NCBI RefSeq assembly: GCF_000466385.1
Contig: NZ_KE952801.1
Coordinates: 4,439 to 41,135 of the forward strand
Origin: Aneurinibacillus aneurinilyticus ATCC 12856
GTDB lineage: Bacteria; Bacillota; Bacilli; Aneurinibacillales; Aneurinibacillaceae
Length of the DNA stretch: 36,697 nt
Direction: 5' to 3'
How positions within the stretch are numbered: position 1 is the stretch's first letter; each line of letters starts with the position of its first letter. The position numbers and the translations under genes are program-made. Positions 15,998 to 22,733 of this stretch are shown piece by piece. A model generated the notes under the pieces. It did not search any database and had not been told where the DNA came from. It was given only the letters and a program-made list of their open reading frames with translations.

Positions 15998-16275
15998 TGG
16001 AATTCGATTTCGTCCCGTTCGACGTTGTATGTGACAGTCAGTTCGGAATCGTCGAGATACCAGACATCTTCTTTTTCGATGAAGAACGTTATGCCGTCCT
16101 GTTCGGTTGAGATGCCGATTTCTTTTGGCTGCTCCTTGGCAACACCAAGTGAAAATCCGCTTTGCACTGTACTGCATCCGCCCATCCGGGCAAAGAAGCG
16201 GACGGCGTCTCCCTTTTTGATATCCATCTCTTTGCGGAACCATTGTATGGCCGCAGGGTCAATTGTAAGTTTCAT
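15994..16275 (-). CDS. yneR: HesB/YneR-family iron-sulfur-type protein
   Basis: A 93-residue HesB-like (IscA-fold) protein of the YneR branch. It has ARMGGCSTVQSGFSLGV, with one of the usual cysteine positions (Cys34), but lacks the C-terminal CGCG motif of IscA/SufA, which is normal for YneR. Role uncertain: an Fe-S-related or metal-binding accessory protein. Its TAA (15996-15994) overlaps the dikinase stop (15995-15997) tail to tail, so the two convergent genes share stop-codon bases and there is no room for terminators between them. The ATG is preceded on the minus strand by AAGGAGGC. Confidence 0.88.
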   Translation of the reverse strand: MKLTIDPAAIQWFRKEMDIKKGDAVRFFARMGGCSTVQSGFSLGVAKEQPKEIGISTEQDGITFFIEKEDVWYLDDSELTVTYNVERDEIEFH

Positions 16276-16416
16276 TCGTATGCCTCCTTATCGCTTGCGG
16301 CAATCTTACCTTATTGTATCATATCCCTATTTTTTTCTTGTGCTTTGATACGGCCGAACCCATGTAAAAAATGGATAACGGGTCAGTAAGATAGTCAAAA
16401 GAAGGAAGGGATAAAT

Positions 16417-16470
16417 ATGGACGATGATCGTAAACCTGTTGACAGGGCAGTCGTCGGCAACCAATCGTAA
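16417..16470 (+). CDS. Possible 17-residue small protein
   Basis: A short frame encoding MDDDRKPVDRAVVGNQS, preceded by GAAGGAAGGGATAAAT, a good ribosome binding site, and followed 11 nt later by a strong terminator. Not recognised. It could be a real small protein or the beginning of a deleted gene. The rest of the 16276-16505 interval holds only the yneR promoter region and the terminator. Confidence 0.35.
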   Translation: MDDDRKPVDRAVVGNQS

Positions 16471-16478
16471 GTGAAATG

Positions 16479-16509
16479 AAAAAACCGGTCAAATGACGAC
16501 CGGTTTTAT
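16479..16509. terminator. Bidirectional terminator
   Basis: A ten-base-pair stem AAAACCGGTC (16481-16490) / GACCGGTTTT (16498-16507) with A and T tracts on both sides. It closes the small + strand frame and the minus-strand secreted-protein gene. Confidence 0.8.
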
Positions 16510-16784
16510 TTCTTAATTAGTCCTTTTTCCGTTTCCCAAAAGTTCTCTGTAATAAATGCTTCGATATAATTTTTCGTGAAATATGGAAGCAATGTATCAT
16601 ATATCTTTTTCTTGGTAGTAGGTCCGACCAGTTTAGGTTGAGCAAGTGCGTTTTTCTTCGCTAACTCGGCCTGTTCTTTATGAGACTGGCCCGCTACATT
16701 AGACGCCTCTGCCACGGTGGTGAAAGTGACGGAAAGCAGCAATACAAGACAACCCGACAACATCCATCCTCTTATTTTTCTCAT
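16506..16784 (-). CDS. Small secreted protein, possibly truncated
   Basis: A 92-residue protein with a classical signal peptide: basic MRKIRGW, hydrophobic LSGCLVLLLSVTFTTV, probable cleavage after AEA (about residue 27). The mature part is a short Lys-rich stretch ending LLPYFTKNYIEAFITENFWE. That ending is loosely reminiscent of the beginning of DUF3993-type Bacillus proteins, so this could be a shortened version; this comparison is weak. The ribosome binding site is poor (AAGGAA ~16 nt upstream). Its stop lies in the terminator stem. Confidence 0.5.
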   Translation of the reverse strand: MRKIRGWMLSGCLVLLLSVTFTTVAEASNVAGQSHKEQAELAKKNALAQPKLVGPTTKKKIYDTLLPYFTKNYIEAFITENFWETEKGLIKK

Positions 16785-16924
16785 AATTGTGTAATGAACA
16801 ATTCCTTTCTGCTAGTTTTTGAAGCACATCAAGCAACAAATCCCGCAGATCATCGTCATTCGAGCGATGTTACTTCTTATTTAAGTATATTGTACTAGAT
16901 TGGACAAGATATGTCAGGCCCTAT

Positions 16925-17857
16925 TTACCTTCCGGCGCTTTGTTTTTGCGGCAAAGAGCCATGAGCAGAAGAGTTTGCTATGCGTGTAGAGATATAGACG
17001 CCAAGCACCACGAATATTCCCCCCGCTGCTTGATACCATGTTAGCCGTTCATCAATGAAAAGAATAGCGAATATGGAAGCGAAAACTGGAATTAGATTAA
17101 GAAAGATGCTCGCTTTACCTGGACCTACCTGAGCCACGGCCGAATTCCACGAGATAAAGGCTACAATGGAAGCGAATATTCCTGTATACAATACGGTGAA
17201 TAAAGATGCAAACGACCATGTAATCGGAACGTGAGCAATGAGCGCTTCGTAAATAAAGAAAGGAAGCAGGATGATAATACCGATAATGATACATATAAGA
17301 AAAGTGCTGTAGCCGGGCAAGATCCCGGTATATCGCTTAACAAGGACTGAATAAATACTCCAGCAAATTAGGGCGGCAATTACAAACAAATCGCCAATAT
17401 TAAAAGAGAAGGCAAGTAGTGTTGCAAGGGAGCCTTTAGAAAGAATGAATAGCACCCCGGCGAGTGACAATATAATCCCAGCGGTCTGATGTTTGCTTAA
17501 GCGTTCCCGCAGCATAAAAAAGGAAAGAATACAAATAACGATTGGTGTAGATGAGTTAACGAGTGAAGCGTTAATCGATGTCGTATAATGCAGCGCAATA
17601 TACAATAACGTATTAAATCCAGCCACACCAGTCAGTGCCATGAAAATTACGGTAGGCATGTGCTTGCGCACGCTGGGCCATTCTTGGCGTACATTCGGCC
17701 AGGCAAACGGAAGGAATACGAACAGTGCGGTACACCAACGCAGAAATGAGAGTGTGTATGGAGGCAAACTTTCCGCAATTGCCCGTCCAATCACAAAATT
17801 TCCGCCCCATAATAGATTGGCCAGCACAAGCAGCGCATAAGGAGAAATACGTACCAT
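16925..17857 (-). CDS. EamA/DMT-superfamily transporter
   Basis: A 310-residue, ten-helix drug/metabolite transporter with two EamA repeats. Repeat one opens with ALLVLANLLWGGNFVIGR and ends near LLSLAGVLFIL; repeat two starts at about residue 155 and ends IDERLTWYQAAGGIFVVLGV. Such proteins usually export amino acids or metabolites; the substrate is unknown. The start ATG (17857) has GGTGA ~11 nt upstream. A 14 bp perfect palindrome lies 33 nt upstream and overlaps a possible -10 element. Confidence 0.88.
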   Translation of the reverse strand: MVRISPYALLVLANLLWGGNFVIGRAIAESLPPYTLSFLRWCTALFVFLPFAWPNVRQEWPSVRKHMPTVIFMALTGVAGFNTLLYIALHYTTSINASLVNSSTPIVICILSFFMLRERLSKHQTAGIILSLAGVLFILSKGSLATLLAFSFNIGDLFVIAALICWSIYSVLVKRYTGILPGYSTFLICIIIGIIILLPFFIYEALIAHVPITWSFASLFTVLYTGIFASIVAFISWNSAVAQVGPGKASIFLNLIPVFASIFAILFIDERLTWYQAAGGIFVVLGVYISTRIANSSAHGSLPQKQSAGR

Positions 17858-17889
17858 GATAGCTGTTCACCACTTTTCGATATTTCTTT

Positions 17890-17903
17890 CTAGTATATAC
17901 TAG
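17890..17903. promoter_or_regulatory. Palindromic operator candidate upstream of the EamA transporter
   Basis: CTAGTATATACTAG is a perfect 14 bp palindrome, 33 nt before the transporter start. It contains TATACT, a possible -10 box on the minus strand. Could bind a repressor; no regulator gene is adjacent. Confidence 0.4.
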
Positions 17904-17932
17904 TTTTCTGTGCTTCCGTAACTTAGAAGCGG

Positions 17933-18795
17933 TTAAGAGGCGGGGGGAAAATGGTAGGTGAATGATTGATCGGTTAATACATCAAAGGAAAATCCTTGCT
18001 TGCGCAGCCCTTCAATGATGGCGGGGAGCGCCTCTACAGTTGTAGTCTTTGCTTGTGAATCGTGCATTAAGATAATGGCTTTTTGTTTGTTTTTACTCCC
18101 ATGCAGTACAGACTGGATAATGACGTCCCGTGACTGGGTAATACGCTCGGCATCTCTGGAGTCGACATTCCAATCGAAGTAGTGATAGCCTTCCTGGGTC
18201 ATTTGTTGTATAAGAGTATGCATCAAATCTTTTCCTCCATACTTGCGGCTTACATGATTGTTGGAACCGCCCGGAAAACGGATAATATTAGGCTTCCGGT
18301 CTGTCTGTTGATATACGAGATTACGAATTTGATCGAAGTCTTGATGGAAAGCGGCAGGTGAGACATAGATTGTGCGGTATTCGTGTGAATAAGAATGAAG
18401 GCCGATGGCGTGTCCTTCTGCCACGATACGTTTATACATGTACTTACCATGTTTCGATTGGTTGCCTATTACGAAGAATGTAGCCTTAATTTTGTAATAG
18501 TCCAGTATGGAAAGAATGGCAGATGTATTAGAGGAAGGGCCGTCATCAAATGTTAAGTAAGCCACTTTTTTAGCTGGATTTTGCTGGGGTGTTTTTTTAT
18601 ATTTTGTTTTATTTCTTTTAGTTCACTGGTAAGTTTTTCATTAGTTACCTGCAATTCTTTTTTTTCTTGTTGTATTTCCTCCAGGTGACGTATGGTATTC
18701 CGATTCGTGTATGCCTGAAGAGAAGCGTAGATAACAAACAGGATAAAAAAGATAATGCTAGCTGTAACCGCGCCTTTAATCGTTTTCGCCCCCAT
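17933..18795 (-). pseudogene. Membrane-anchored polysaccharide deacetylase, split by a -1 frameshift at an A7 run
   Basis: Two overlapping minus-strand frames together make a normal NodB-type deacetylase of ~287 residues. Frame one (from ATG 18795) gives a TM anchor (residues ~9-28) and a coiled coil (~35-66). Frame two gives the catalytic domain with TFDDGP, HSYSHEY, RFPGGS, DWNVDS and LMHDS, all five NodB motifs intact, ending at 17933. The shift occurs at seven A's (T7 on the + strand, 18592-18598): reading AAA AAA then slipping back one base continues as TPQQNPAKKVAYLTFDDGP. Without a shift, frame one ends after 80 residues. The catalytic frame has only a GTG (18565) with no ribosome binding site. 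It may be a sequencing error, a mutation, or slippage. The expected substrate is peptidoglycan or another GlcNAc polymer at the cell surface. Confidence 0.78.
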
Positions 18796-18874
18796 TATAA
18801 GATGTAGTATTTTACCTACTGTACATAGATGTGTATGACAGATAATGAGTGATCATGACGAGACGCTGCAAGGT

Positions 18875-18903
18875 TTGACAATAGGGAGTAAAAAACGTAA
18901 CAT
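18875..18903 (+). promoter_or_regulatory. Sigma-A promoter of ktrB
   Basis: TTGACA (18875-18880), 17 nt spacer, TAACAT (18898-18903), about 36 nt before the ktrB ATG. No c-di-AMP (ydaO) riboswitch was recognised in the 140 nt leader. Confidence 0.65.
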
Positions 18904-18938
18904 TCAACCTATGTATTTATTAATGAGGAGCAGAAGAG

Positions 18939-20291
18939 ATGCTGCGGAAGAATATATACAAGTTATCACCTATTCAAATCATTGTTAGCGCGTATTTTAT
19001 TGCCATTGTTGTTGTTACAGGGCTTTTGATGCTGCCAATAAGCCTGAAGCCAGGGATTAGCCTTTCATTTGTGGATGCACTGTTTACTGCCACCAGTGCA
19101 GTAAGTGTAACCGGATTGACGACCGTGAGCACCTCGGAAACATTCAGTACGTTTGGTTCAGTGGTGCTGATCAGCGCTTTTCAATTGGGTGGTATTGGCG
19201 TAATGACGTTGGGTACGTTTATTTGGATTTTATTCGGCACACAAATCGGGTTATCTCAGCGCCGGTTAATTATGGTGGATCAGAACCGTTATAACCTTTC
19301 CGGTCTGGTACAACTTATGAAATTGGTCCTGGGTATGGCGTTGCTGTTTGAGGCGATTGGTGCTGTTATTTTCGGGTTATACTTCTATTTTGCCGGATAT
19401 TATGACTCGCTTGCGACGTCTTTTTATTACGGAATTTTTCATTCGATTTCTACGTATACCAATGCAGGCTTTGACTTGTTCGGTAATTCGCTTCTTGATT
19501 TTGCAGACGATTATTTTGTCATTAGTTTGACGGCTATTCTTATTGTTCTCGGTGCAATTGGTTTTCCAGTACTTGTGGAACTAAGAGAGTATCTCTTCGG
19601 CGGACATAAAAGGTTTCGGTTCTCGCTATATACGAAGATTACGACGGTTACCTTTGGAATTTTGCTTGTGCTGGGAATTATCGGTGTGTGGATAGTGGAA
19701 GACTCCCGTTACTTCACCGGTATGACCTGGCACGAGAAGTTTTTCTATTCGATGTTTTTGTCTGTTACGGCACGCAGTGCAGGACTAGCGACAGTCGATC
19801 CGTCTGATTTAAGTGTCACAAGCCAGTTTTTTACCTCTGTCCTTATGTTCATTGGGGCTAGCCCGTCCAGTGTAGGCGGAGGTATACGCACCACAACGCT
19901 GGCGGTCATGATCCTAACGATTATTACTTTTGCTCGTGGACGCAGTGAGGTACGCATCTTTGGTCGTTCATTGCGGCAGGATGATATTAACAAGAGTTTT
20001 GTATTTTTTTCCACAGCTTCCATTCTTGTGATAAGTGGTATCCTGATTTTAGAGATGATAGACGGGCATAAATTCTCGCTTTCCTCCATTATTTTCAATA
20101 TTTGCTCGGCGTTTGGCACGTGTGGCATGTCTATCGGAGCGATAAGTGAACTTACTCCTGTGAGCAAGATGGTGCTAGTACTATTGATGTATATCGGCCG
20201 TATTGGTATGATGCTATTCTTGTCTATTTTTATCTCTGGAAAGGCAAAAGCCGATATCCATTATCCGGAAGAAAAAATTATTATCGGCTAA
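18939..20291 (+). CDS. ktrB: Potassium uptake channel subunit KtrB (TrkH/KtrB family)
   Basis: A 450-residue membrane subunit of a Ktr-type K+ uptake system. The four pore loops with filter glycines are visible: SAVSVTGLTT (~residues 53-62), STYTNAGFD (~170), TARSAGLAT (~280) and SAFGTCGMSIG (~390). The gating-loop region before the GASPSSVGGGIRTTT segment is normal. It works with a cytoplasmic RCK subunit (KtrA), which is not adjacent here, as in Bacillus ktrCD loci. GAGGAG ~9 nt before ATG supports the start, and a near-consensus promoter lies directly upstream. Divergent from the deacetylase. Confidence 0.92.
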   Translation: MLRKNIYKLSPIQIIVSAYFIAIVVVTGLLMLPISLKPGISLSFVDALFTATSAVSVTGLTTVSTSETFSTFGSVVLISAFQLGGIGVMTLGTFIWILFGTQIGLSQRRLIMVDQNRYNLSGLVQLMKLVLGMALLFEAIGAVIFGLYFYFAGYYDSLATSFYYGIFHSISTYTNAGFDLFGNSLLDFADDYFVISLTAILIVLGAIGFPVLVELREYLFGGHKRFRFSLYTKITTVTFGILLVLGIIGVWIVEDSRYFTGMTWHEKFFYSMFLSVTARSAGLATVDPSDLSVTSQFFTSVLMFIGASPSSVGGGIRTTTLAVMILTIITFARGRSEVRIFGRSLRQDDINKSFVFFSTASILVISGILILEMIDGHKFSLSSIIFNICSAFGTCGMSIGAISELTPVSKMVLVLLMYIGRIGMMLFLSIFISGKAKADIHYPEEKIIIG

Positions 20292-20305
20292 ATTTCGTAG
20301 GGCAA

Positions 20306-20333
20306 TAGGCGCTTATATAGCGCTTTTTTTTCT
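20306..20333 (+). terminator. Terminator after ktrB
   Basis: Stem GGCGCT / AGCGCT with a TATAT loop, followed by a T8 tract (about 20308-20332). Confidence 0.75.
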
Positions 20334-20421
20334 TACTTAATTACTAAAAAAGGTAAAAATAGTAACTTTCTCTTGCGCATATTCGTATAACGAGGAAAAT
20401 AAAGAGAGGAAGGATCGAAAT

Positions 20422-20874
20422 TTGACGACTCGGCTCGAATATCGTCGATTAGACGAAAGAAACGGATTTCCTGTTTTGTATTACTATGACTTCATCGATA
20501 AGGATGAAATTGCCTTGCGCTTTGCCTGCGACTATTTTGTAAAAGACGGACTTGTATATGAAAAAACGTCCTGTGCGATTGAAATTTCCTGCTATGTCAT
20601 CTATGTTCAGGTAGCAGAAGATGAAAAGGCACTGAAATCAGCAGAGCCGGTAGCCCGTCAGAAACCCGGGATTATGATGGAAGTGCGTGAGTTCAAAGAA
20701 GGTACGGCCCATTATCCTGTCGTATGCACGTACACGTTCCAAGACGATGCCGACGCAATTCTGCATTTACAGAGCCAATTTCTATACCTGTATGGCCGTG
20801 AGTGGGAAAGAACGTCGACTGAAATCGACGAAGATCGAGGCGTGTACGTTTATTATGCGCAGCCGACTGCTTGA
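20422..20874 (+). CDS. Hypothetical protein with an internal duplication
   Basis: A 150-residue soluble protein that I do not recognise. It consists of two related halves. The first has FPVLYYYDFIDKDEIALRFA then LVYEKTSCAIEISCYVIYV; the second has YPVVCTYTFQDDADAILHLQ then REWERTSTEIDEDRGVYVYY. Both follow the order Tyr-rich strand, Asp-rich turn, helix, E-K/R-T-S, strand, so it is probably a tandem repeat of a ~60-residue alpha/beta unit. Start is TTG with AGGAAGGA ~8 nt upstream. It is the first gene of a compact cluster with a lipoprotein, a glutathionylspermidine-synthase-like fragment and a DUF350 protein, genes that co-occur in other bacteria. Confidence 0.7.
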   Translation: MTTRLEYRRLDERNGFPVLYYYDFIDKDEIALRFACDYFVKDGLVYEKTSCAIEISCYVIYVQVAEDEKALKSAEPVARQKPGIMMEVREFKEGTAHYPVVCTYTFQDDADAILHLQSQFLYLYGREWERTSTEIDEDRGVYVYYAQPTA

Positions 20875-20888
20875 AGGGAGGAGTGGGA

Positions 20889-21155
20889 ATGAACGAGACG
20901 ATGGAGAAGAGAGGCCGGACAAAAAAGTTATTAAGCCTGTTTATGGCAACGGCCCTTGTGACAGCGACTGCCGGTTGTTCGTCAGATGATAAATGCTATG
21001 ATCAGAATAATGACGGATATTGTGACGATGATGGAAGTGCACATAGTGGCGTTTATACGAGCGGAAACGGCGGCAAGAAGCTATTCCAGCGAAAGAACGG
21101 GATTTCCAGCGCTTCTAAAGGCGGCATCGGCAGTTCGGGCTGGAGCAGTAGTTAA
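20889..21155 (+). CDS. Small lipoprotein with Asp/Asn-rich loop
   Basis: An 88-residue exported protein. Basic N-terminus (MNETMEKRGRTKK), hydrophobic segment (residues ~14-28) and a lipobox-like TAGC with Cys30 as the probable lipidated residue. The mature part starts SSDDKCYDQNNDGYCDDDG, an Asp/Asn-rich pattern similar to a DxNxDGxxD calcium loop, then a Gly/Ser-rich tail ending SSGWSSS. It resembles in position and style the YgiB/DUF1190 lipoproteins that accompany glutathionylspermidine-synthase-like genes; that link is inference. The start at 20889 is chosen because GGGAGGAG lies just upstream. It lies 14 nt after the preceding gene. Confidence 0.7.
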   Translation: MNETMEKRGRTKKLLSLFMATALVTATAGCSSDDKCYDQNNDGYCDDDGSAHSGVYTSGNGGKKLFQRKNGISSASKGGIGSSGWSSS

Positions 21156-21156
21156 C

Positions 21157-21552
21157 GTGAGGCATGCCATGGTGTACGAGAAGCGCCGTGCTGAACTTTA
21201 TGGCCCGCTTCGCGAGGAAGGTATATTTACTTGGGACTGGATGTATGGAGAAGAGTATGCGCTCGCCGATATCCATCAGATTACCGCACAGGAACATGAG
21301 GAATTGGCGAAAGCGACCGAGTGCTTAGGCCGCGTATTCGCCCGGACGGCGTCGGTAGTATGCCGGGGGAGTTCGAAACTGTTGGCGGAGTTGGGAATAC
21401 CCAAGGAAGCATGGCAAGCGGTCAGGAGATTTGTATGGGATGATGTACCTACCGTTATTGGACGGTTTGACTTTGCCCAGACACCAAAAGGATGGAAGAT
21501 GCTTGAGTTGAATAGTGATACGCCCACCGGAATTGTTGAGAGGAGATGCAGG
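21157..21552 (+). pseudogene. Glutathionylspermidine synthase-like protein, C-terminal catalytic part deleted
   Basis: About 130 residues match the N-terminal part of the GSP_synth (YgiC/YjfC-like) family: EEGIFTWDWMYGEEYALADI, LGRVFARTASVV, GRFDFAQTPKGWKMLELNSD and DTPTGIVE. Full-length members run to ~380-400 residues with an ATP-grasp fold. Here the sequence breaks off after GIVE and runs, still in frame, into the ribosome binding site and start of the DUF350 gene, so the ATP-grasp catalytic half is missing. A fusion protein 21157-21990 (277 residues) is theoretically possible. GTG 21157, with GGAG ~11 nt upstream, is the likely original start; ATG 21169 is the alternative. Confidence 0.72.
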
Positions 21553-21990
21553 ATGGCGTCGCAATGGGATAATATTTTGAATTTCCTGCTTTATCTGGCT
21601 GTTACGCTGCCGTTGCTTGGTTTCGGGATGCTGGTATTTCTGTTTACGACTCCATATAAGGAGTATGCCCTTATCCGGGAAGGAGCCGATACAAGTGATC
21701 CGCAGAAGCAAGGCGCCGCGAAAGCTGCCGCACATGATTTGGGCGGAAAAATTATTGGGCTTTCCATCGTTCTTGCGTCGGCAATCTATCATTCAGTTAA
21801 TCTTTTCGACCTTGTTATCTGGGGGATAGTCGCCATTGTATTTCAAGTATTGGTATTTTATTTATTTGAACTTGTTACGCCGTTTCGCGTTATATCAGAA
21901 ATACCAAAAGGGAATGTGGCTGTAGGTCTTTTTGCATCCCGTTTAAGTATTGCTACAGGTCTATTGATGGCTGCACTCATTAGCTATTAA
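21553..21990 (+). CDS. DUF350 membrane protein
   Basis: A 145-residue membrane protein of the DUF350 (YjfL-like) type with four hydrophobic segments: ~residues 9-27, 58-76, 81-103 and 122-143. The polar loop KEYALIREGADTSDPQKQ lies between helices one and two, as in the family. Function unknown; family genes co-occur with GSP_synth-like and YgiB-like genes, which suggests an envelope-associated job. Its ATG has AGGAGA ~6 nt upstream. The reading frame is continuous with the truncated upstream gene, so the deletion ended right at this gene's translation signals. Confidence 0.75.
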   Translation: MASQWDNILNFLLYLAVTLPLLGFGMLVFLFTTPYKEYALIREGADTSDPQKQGAAKAAAHDLGGKIIGLSIVLASAIYHSVNLFDLVIWGIVAIVFQVLVFYLFELVTPFRVISEIPKGNVAVGLFASRLSIATGLLMAALISY

Positions 21991-22031
21991 AATCGTTCTA
22001 TTGTTTGTCAGGAGAGGAGAGAAAAGCTGCC

Positions 22032-22733
22032 GTGTTTATTACCATCCGTGACATCAGCAAAAGATATGGTTCAAAAAGCGTACTACATAATGTGAATCTG
22101 GAAATTTCGCGTGGCGAAATGTTCGGTGTCGGAGGAGAAAACGGTGCTGGAAAATCTACGCTGCTCTCCATTATTGCTTCGGTCATAAAACCGAGCAGTG
22201 GCGAAGTTCTCCTGGATGGTGTATCCGTGCAGCGAGGCGGATCGGCAATTAGGAAGCAAATCGGCTACGTTCCGCAGGAATTGGCGTTATATCCGTCTTT
22301 GCGGGGCATTGATAATCTCGCCTTCTGGGGCAAGATGTATGGCCTGAGAGGCAAACAGCTGGCACTGCGAATGGATGAGATCATTGACATTATCGATTTG
22401 CGCGATAGAATCAAAGAGCGTGTAGATGCTTATTCTGGTGGGATGAAGCGCAGGCTCAATCTTGGAGTGGCGCTCCTGCACAAACCTGAACTGCTGATTC
22501 TTGATGAACCAACGGCAGGAGTGGATGTCCGTTCCAGGCGGCACATTATTGAAACATTAAAAGAAATGAGTAAACGCGGGTGTACCATTCTCTATACGAG
22601 TCACCACCTTGAAGAAATGGAGGCGTGTGACCGGATTGGAGTTTTAAAAGGCGGTGAAATTCTCGCCGTCGGTATAACACAAGAGGTTCAACATCATTTG
22701 AAAGGGGAAAATTTACATGGTATCGAAAGGTAA
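22032..22733 (+). CDS. ABC transporter ATP-binding protein
   Basis: A 233-residue ABC ATPase for an ABC-2-type exporter. The Walker A motif is GENGAGKST (Gly35-Thr43; the usual Pro after the first Gly is Glu), the Q-loop is in YVPQE, the signature is YSGGMKRR, Walker B is LLILDEPTAGVD and the H-loop is TSHH. The start is taken as GTG 22032, which follows GGAGAGGAGA by ~11 nt. It is the first gene of a four-gene operon; its last 17 nt overlap the start of the accessory-protein gene. It powers export together with the two permeases downstream. Confidence 0.9.
   Translation: MFITIRDISKRYGSKSVLHNVNLEISRGEMFGVGGENGAGKSTLLSIIASVIKPSSGEVLLDGVSVQRGGSAIRKQIGYVPQELALYPSLRGIDNLAFWGKMYGLRGKQLALRMDEIIDIIDLRDRIKERVDAYSGGMKRRLNLGVALLHKPELLILDEPTAGVDVRSRRHIIETLKEMSKRGCTILYTSHHLEEMEACDRIGVLKGGEILAVGITQEVQHHLKGENLHGIER

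Noticed and set aside
18565-18565. Independent translation of the deacetylase catalytic domain from GTG 18565
   Set aside because: No ribosome binding site lies upstream, and the start would fall at the first conserved strand; the frame joins naturally to the anchor frame at the A7 run.
18796-18938. c-di-AMP (ydaO) riboswitch upstream of ktrB
   Set aside because: Such riboswitches often precede Ktr genes, but the 140 nt here are too short and lack the conserved motifs; only a sigma-A promoter is visible.
20986-21990. A single 334-residue protein covering the lipoprotein region, GSP_synth part and DUF350
   Set aside because: Its first ~57 codons are an out-of-frame shadow of the lipoprotein gene. 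The synthase-like part starts near 21157, and DUF350 has its own ribosome binding site and ATG at 21553.
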